Assembly: GCA_034670265.1 (NCBI GenBank)
Contig: JAXMNU010000002.1
Span: 372,001 to 436,000 of the forward strand
Reading direction: 5' to 3'
Source of the DNA: Halomarinibacterium sp034670265
GTDB taxonomy: Bacteria > Bacteroidota > Bacteroidia > Flavobacteriales > Flavobacteriaceae
DNA length: 64,000 nt
Shown piece after piece: positions 60,635 through 64,000 of the stretch (position 1 is the stretch's first letter; each line of letters begins with the position of its first letter). Under the pieces are notes generated by a model. The model worked only from the letters and a program-made list of their open reading frames with translations, did not search any database and had not been told where the DNA came from. The position numbers and the translations under genes are program-made.

Positions 60635-63600
60635 TTTCTGCAACATCTTTTTTGAGTGTTTCTATTTCAGATTTTTGATTTTCAATAATTTGTTGTTGTT
60701 CTTGGATTGCTTTAATTGCAATAACCGCAAACCCTGAATAGTTTAACATGTATGGCGATTCTTCACCATCTTCAAAAGAGGGTTTTTTAACTAATTGTGG
60801 GAAAAGAGGTTCTACATCTTGCGCAATGAATCCTAAATGTTTTTCATGAGTAATTTGATGCTTGAAAGTATAATCTACTACTTCCAATTTTTTTACATTT
60901 TCAAGAACATTATCTATTCCTGAAATATTTGCTTTCAAATTTCTATCGGATAGTGCTGTATAATTACCTGTAATATCATCAAAACTACCACGAGCTGTAT
61001 TGTTAAAATACATATTAAGATCGTTTGTAGTGAAAGTATAAAAATGCCATCTATCTGCATCTGTAGCATTTGAAATAGAAAACCCATTTGTAACTCCTGT
61101 AGGGTGATTAACATGTAGAGAGCTAGATGGCGTTGTAATACCAATGCCTGTAAAATCACTCACATACATTCTACCCAAATAATATCCCGCATAACTCCCA
61201 GCCTTTTGAACATCTGAATATACCCCAAAGTGCGTTCCTCCAGCAAAAGTTTCAATTAAGGTGTAAGAGCCATACTTATTTCCTGTATTAGTACCAGTTA
61301 ATCTATTATAGCTGGCGTAATGCGGATTTATACCTGTACCTCTTATATAGTTATAAATACCATACTGTATACCAGAGCCTGAACTTGGATTGTCATTATA
61401 TATACCATAATGTAGTCCAGAACCGGTACTATTCAGTTGTATATATGATCCGTAATGGGTATTATTTCCGGTAACGCCAACTTGGGTATAATTACCATAT
61501 TGTATCCCTGAGCCACTTCCTCCTAAGCTATTATACTGCCCATAGTGATTTCCTGCACCCGTATTAGCTATAATAATGTTTGAACCAAGCTGATCCCCGT
61601 TTCCAGTTCCAGTTAAAAATGAATACGTTCCTATATGATAACCACTACCTGTTCCTTCGAGCCTATTATATATTCCTCTATGAATAGCATTACCAGAATT
61701 TGTTATAAAATTTTCAACTCCATTTTGTTGACCAGATCCAGATCCAGATAAAGAATTTGAGACACCAGAATGAACACCATTTCCAGTACCTCCTAAAGAA
61801 TTATAATTTCCATAATGCTCTCCTTCCCCGGGGCTTTCATTAGACAAATAAGATCCATATTGAGTGCCTGTCCCAGTTACGGTATTGTTTAATATAGTAA
61901 AAATTCCAGCTAAAGTACCATTACCCCCAGCGGTATAAACATTATAAACCCCTATTTGGTTTCCATTTCCAATATTACCAGAAAATTCTGTCCATGCTCC
62001 TGTTAAATTTCCTGTGCCTTCAGTAAAACTGCTAAACATTCCAGTATGCAACCCAGAACCTGTTCCAGAAAAGGTATTATGAGCTCCCCAATGCGAACCA
62101 TTTCCAGAATTACTAATAATATTTTCTACGCCATATTGAATACCCGTTCCTATTCCAGTAAGTCTATTGGAAACTCCATAGTGACTTCCCCCTCCAGGGC
62201 TATCATTTGAAGAATACACTCCGTATTGTGTACCAGTACCTGCAACACTACTTTGTATAGCAGAATAAATACCTGCTAAAAGTCCATTACCTCCTGCAAT
62301 GTAATTATTAAAAGCCCCTAATTGATTCCCATTACCCACACTACCTGAAAACTCTGTCCAAGCCCCTGTAAGATTACCTGTACCATTAGAAAAACGGCTT
62401 ATCATTCCAGTATGATAGCCAGAGCCCGATCCTGAGAAAGTATTATCTGTACCCCAATGATTTCCATTTCCCGTATTTGATATTATATTTTCGGTTCCAA
62501 ATTGCGCTCCATCACCAGTACCACCTAAGGTACTATACACACCCCAATGTTCTTCATTACCCGTATTAGAGATGATATGTCTACTTCCTACAATAGGAGT
62601 ATCCCCTGCGCCAGATAAATCACTACGGACACCATAATGTACCGTTGTTCCATCTCCTGATAAAATATTATATACCCCTGCGTGTGTTCCATTTCCATCA
62701 CCTGATAACGAATTGTAAACGCCAAAACGATCACCAGCACCATCTCCACTTAAAACATTTAATCCACCAAAGTGATCTCCGTCACCAGTATTATTATTAT
62801 TAGTATAAGTACCTCTTTGAGTACCTGTGGCATTACCTCCAATAGAGGCTACAAAGCCTCTAGTTTCACCACTACCATCACCCGTCATGGAAGCATAATA
62901 TCCTGAATGTGTACCAGAACCATTACCTGTCAAGGAACTATAGCTACCATAATGTGTACCGTTTCCCGAATTGGAAATATAGTTTCCAGAACCATATTGA
63001 GCACCACTTCCGTTTCCTTGCAATTGAGAAAAAACTCCATAATGAATCCCTGTTCCTCCTCCATTTAATAAAGTATGGACACCTCTGTGCTCTCCATTTC
63101 CAGCCCCTAAAACCCTTCCAAAAAGCCCAACCATGGAGGCATCTGCACTATTGGTAACTTCAGAAAGCAATCCGTATGTAGTTACGTTATTGGATCCATT
63201 CATTAAAATAGAAGCCCCCCTACCTCCTTGATCTTCTTCCAAATCAAATGGCCAATCTGCTGTATTCTTTCCAATAGCTACATTTCCCATGGTATACATG
63301 TCGTCAGTTATAGCATTTGGAGCGGTGGTCGTTCCTTCCTCGTACCAATCGATGTCATCTGTTGCAGTTAGCGAAGTCGTCAAACGCTCCCAAGTGGTGC
63401 CATTAAAATAATAATATCCTACACCGCTTCCACCAGTAGTCCCTGCATTGGTATTATAAATTAACAATCCCGTAGCGGCGGTATTGATGCCATCAAGCAT
63501 GGTGTCCGTAACATCGTTTAACGAAATTTGAGGAACAAGAATTCCCTTATCTGTTGATGAGACTTCAAGTAAAGAAGAAGGATCTGGTGTGGTGGTACCA

Positions 63601-63668
63601 ATTCCTACTTGAGCGTTCAAAAAATGAACTGAAAATAAAATTGTGGTAATTAAAATAACCCTTTTCAT
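60609..63668 (-). CDS. Surface protein with ~43 15-residue Gly repeats and C-terminal S74 (tail-fibre) domain
   Basis: 1019 aa. The signal peptide (about 1-19, ending LNAQ) is followed by VGIGTTTPDPSSLLEVSS, a start common in flavobacterial S74 proteins. From about 165 to 820 runs a tandem array with period 15: roughly (V/S)YNSLSGxGxGxHYG. A second GIGITTPSSSLHV element follows. The last 112 residues (from D908) are the Peptidase_S74 intramolecular chaperone (DRNLKANISGIDNVLENVKK, HLGFIAQDVEPLFPQL), ending in a coiled coil. The repeats suggest a long trimeric beta-helical fibre that is autocleaved at the S74 domain. No T9SS domain is seen. Confidence 0.88.
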   Translation of the reverse strand: MKRVILITTILFSVHFLNAQVGIGTTTPDPSSLLEVSSTDKGILVPQISLNDVTDTMLDGINTAATGLLIYNTNAGTTGGSGVGYYYFNGTTWERLTTSLTATDDIDWYEEGTTTAPNAITDDMYTMGNVAIGKNTADWPFDLEEDQGGRGASILMNGSNNVTTYGLLSEVTNSADASMVGLFGRVLGAGNGEHRGVHTLLNGGGTGIHYGVFSQLQGNGSGAQYGSGNYISNSGNGTHYGSYSSLTGNGSGTHSGYYASMTGDGSGETRGFVASIGGNATGTQRGTYTNNNNTGDGDHFGGLNVLSGDGAGDRFGVYNSLSGDGNGTHAGVYNILSGDGTTVHYGVRSDLSGAGDTPIVGSRHIISNTGNEEHWGVYSTLGGTGDGAQFGTENIISNTGNGNHWGTDNTFSGSGSGYHTGMISRFSNGTGNLTGAWTEFSGSVGNGNQLGAFNNYIAGGNGLLAGIYSAIQSSVAGTGTQYGVYSSNDSPGGGSHYGVSNRLTGIGTGIQYGVENIISNSGNGSHWGAHNTFSGTGSGLHTGMFSSFTEGTGNLTGAWTEFSGNIGNGNQIGVYNVYTAGGNGTLAGIFTILNNTVTGTGTQYGSYLSNESPGEGEHYGNYNSLGGTGNGVHSGVSNSLSGSGSGQQNGVENFITNSGNAIHRGIYNRLEGTGSGYHIGTYSFLTGTGNGDQLGSNIIIANTGAGNHYGQYNSLGGSGSGIQYGNYTQVGVTGNNTHYGSYIQLNSTGSGLHYGIYNDNPSSGSGIQYGIYNYIRGTGINPHYASYNRLTGTNTGNKYGSYTLIETFAGGTHFGVYSDVQKAGSYAGYYLGRMYVSDFTGIGITTPSSSLHVNHPTGVTNGFSISNATDADRWHFYTFTTNDLNMYFNNTARGSFDDITGNYTALSDRNLKANISGIDNVLENVKKLEVVDYTFKHQITHEKHLGFIAQDVEPLFPQLVKKPSFEDGEESPYMLNYSGFAVIAIKAIQEQQQIIENQKSEIETLKKDVAEIKALLKLE
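61764..62495 (-). repeat. Tandem 366-bp duplication inside the S74 protein gene
   Basis: Two adjacent 122-residue blocks (residues 392-513 and 514-635) line up unit by unit: ENIISN(T/S)GNG.HWG, then NTFSG(S/T)GSG, GTGNLTGAWTEFSG, YIAGGNG or YTAGGNG, and GTGTQYG. Unit lengths (15, 15, 14, 16, 15, 17, 15, 15) are also the same, so the block arose by duplication of eight small repeats. Confidence 0.88.
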
Positions 63669-63745
63669 ATCTTAATCTTTTTGAAAAGTAAGAGTATAGT
63701 AAAATGTGGGGAAGTAAATGTAAGGTATTGACTTTAAATAAACTA

Positions 63746-63760
63746 TAGGTAAATACCCCT
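63746..63760 (-). promoter_or_regulatory. AGGGG/CCCC-type site upstream of S74 protein gene
   Basis: TAGGTAAATACCCCT (minus strand AGGGGTATTTACC) lies 78-92 bp upstream of the S74 gene start. It resembles 19960-19975. A TACATTTA -7-like box follows downstream on the minus strand. Confidence 0.4.
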
Positions 63761-63787
63761 TTTTTTCTCAAAAAATAAAAAGAAAAT

Positions 63788-64000
63788 TTACAACTTTCTA
63801 ACAAGGATATTTGCATTGCTAAAACTTAAAACTGGTGTTGGTGATGCAGCACCAAAAACAGGATAAATTCTAAAAGTAACATCATCCCCAACTGTTAAAT
63901 AAAAGTCATTTGTAAATGAAAAATTTTGGGTATAGCTTGTAGTCATATACGCTCCATCTTGAACCCAAAGTTGGCCAACAAAAAATCCATTTACATAAAC
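63788..64000 (-). CDS. 3' end of a gene entering from the right edge (hypothetical, beta-rich)
   Basis: The minus strand is open from base 64000 to a TAA at 63788-63790, giving the last 70 residues of a protein whose start lies outside. It contains YVNGFFVGQLWVQDGAYM, TNDFYLTVGDDVTFRIYP and the end SFSNANILVRKL. The alternating hydrophobic pattern suggests a beta-sandwich (C1q/jelly-roll-like), but this is a guess. It lies 119 bp upstream of the S74 protein gene in the same direction. Confidence 0.65.
   Translation of the reverse strand, partial: VYVNGFFVGQLWVQDGAYMTTSYTQNFSFTNDFYLTVGDDVTFRIYPVFGAASPTPVLSFSNANILVRKL

Noticed and set aside
61200..63150. CRISPR-like regular repeats
   Set aside because: The 45-bp spacing comes from 15-codon protein repeats with variable DNA, open reading frame throughout and no unique spacers.

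Overview
The window looks like a chromosome segment of a Bacteroidota bacterium, most likely a marine-type Flavobacteriaceae member. It is AT-rich, has almost no Shine-Dalgarno sequences, carries a type IX secretion C-terminal sorting domain (56316-57212) and several lipoproteins with Bacteroidota-style signal peptides, and holds flavobacterial gene neighbourhoods (maltose phosphorylase/beta-phosphoglucomutase, YifB/ComM, an S74 tail-fibre-domain surface protein). No rRNA, tRNA, CRISPR array, insertion sequence or phage capsid/terminase gene was recognised.

1-24803 (+): the right-hand part of an extracellular contractile injection system (eCIS; Afp/PVC/MAC-type phage-tail-like particle). In order: the end of an Afp7-like LysM tube/hub protein cut by the window edge, an Afp8/VgrG-like spike, a PAAR tip, a gp25-like wedge (Afp9), two large baseplate wedge proteins (Afp11- and Afp12-like), an 883-aa protein of unknown role, a short tape-measure protein (Afp14-like), two cargo proteins built on the eCIS core domain (DUF4157), two TPR-like proteins that look like immunity proteins, a polytopic membrane patatin, an N-acetylmuramidase and an Afp15-like AAA ATPase. 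Sheath, tube and cap genes presumably lie left of base 1. One cargo carries a second HExxH metallopeptidase motif. The other is a 1509-aa polymorphic toxin ending in what reads as a GH-E family nuclease. The patatin/muramidase pair could form a lysis-and-release module. This cluster is the most interesting part of the window.

24855-30932: an M16 metallopeptidase lipoprotein (-), then a GCS2-type carboxylate-amine ligase with a CBS pair, overlapped by an aspartoacylase/AstE-like zinc hydrolase (+).

30957-39218 (-): a c-heme-motif lipoprotein, a LodA/GoxA-like quinoprotein oxidase and a LodB-like flavoprotein in one operon; a PagL-like lipid A deacylase; a GNAT acetyltransferase; YifB/ComM.

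39275-41711 (-): a four-gene signalling operon made of a 120-aa protein with a Cys/Pro tail, a polytopic membrane protein, a NarL-type histidine kinase and its response regulator.

41816-50770 (-): sugar catabolism. pgmB, a GH65 maltose phosphorylase and a GH13 lipoprotein sit upstream of pfkA, gap, a BadF/BadG sugar kinase and pgi. Maltose would give glucose plus beta-glucose-1-phosphate, then glucose-6-phosphate, then lower glycolysis. A 20-bp LacI-family-like palindrome precedes pfkA.

51083-64000: a tight operon (FMN reductase, pabB, tilS, dsbD), a T9SS-secreted protein, lpd, and an Lrp/AsnC regulator divergent from a Cys/Met-metabolism PLP lyase. A 1019-aa S74 surface protein follows, with about 43 tandem 15-residue repeats, and then the 3' end of one more gene entering from the right edge.
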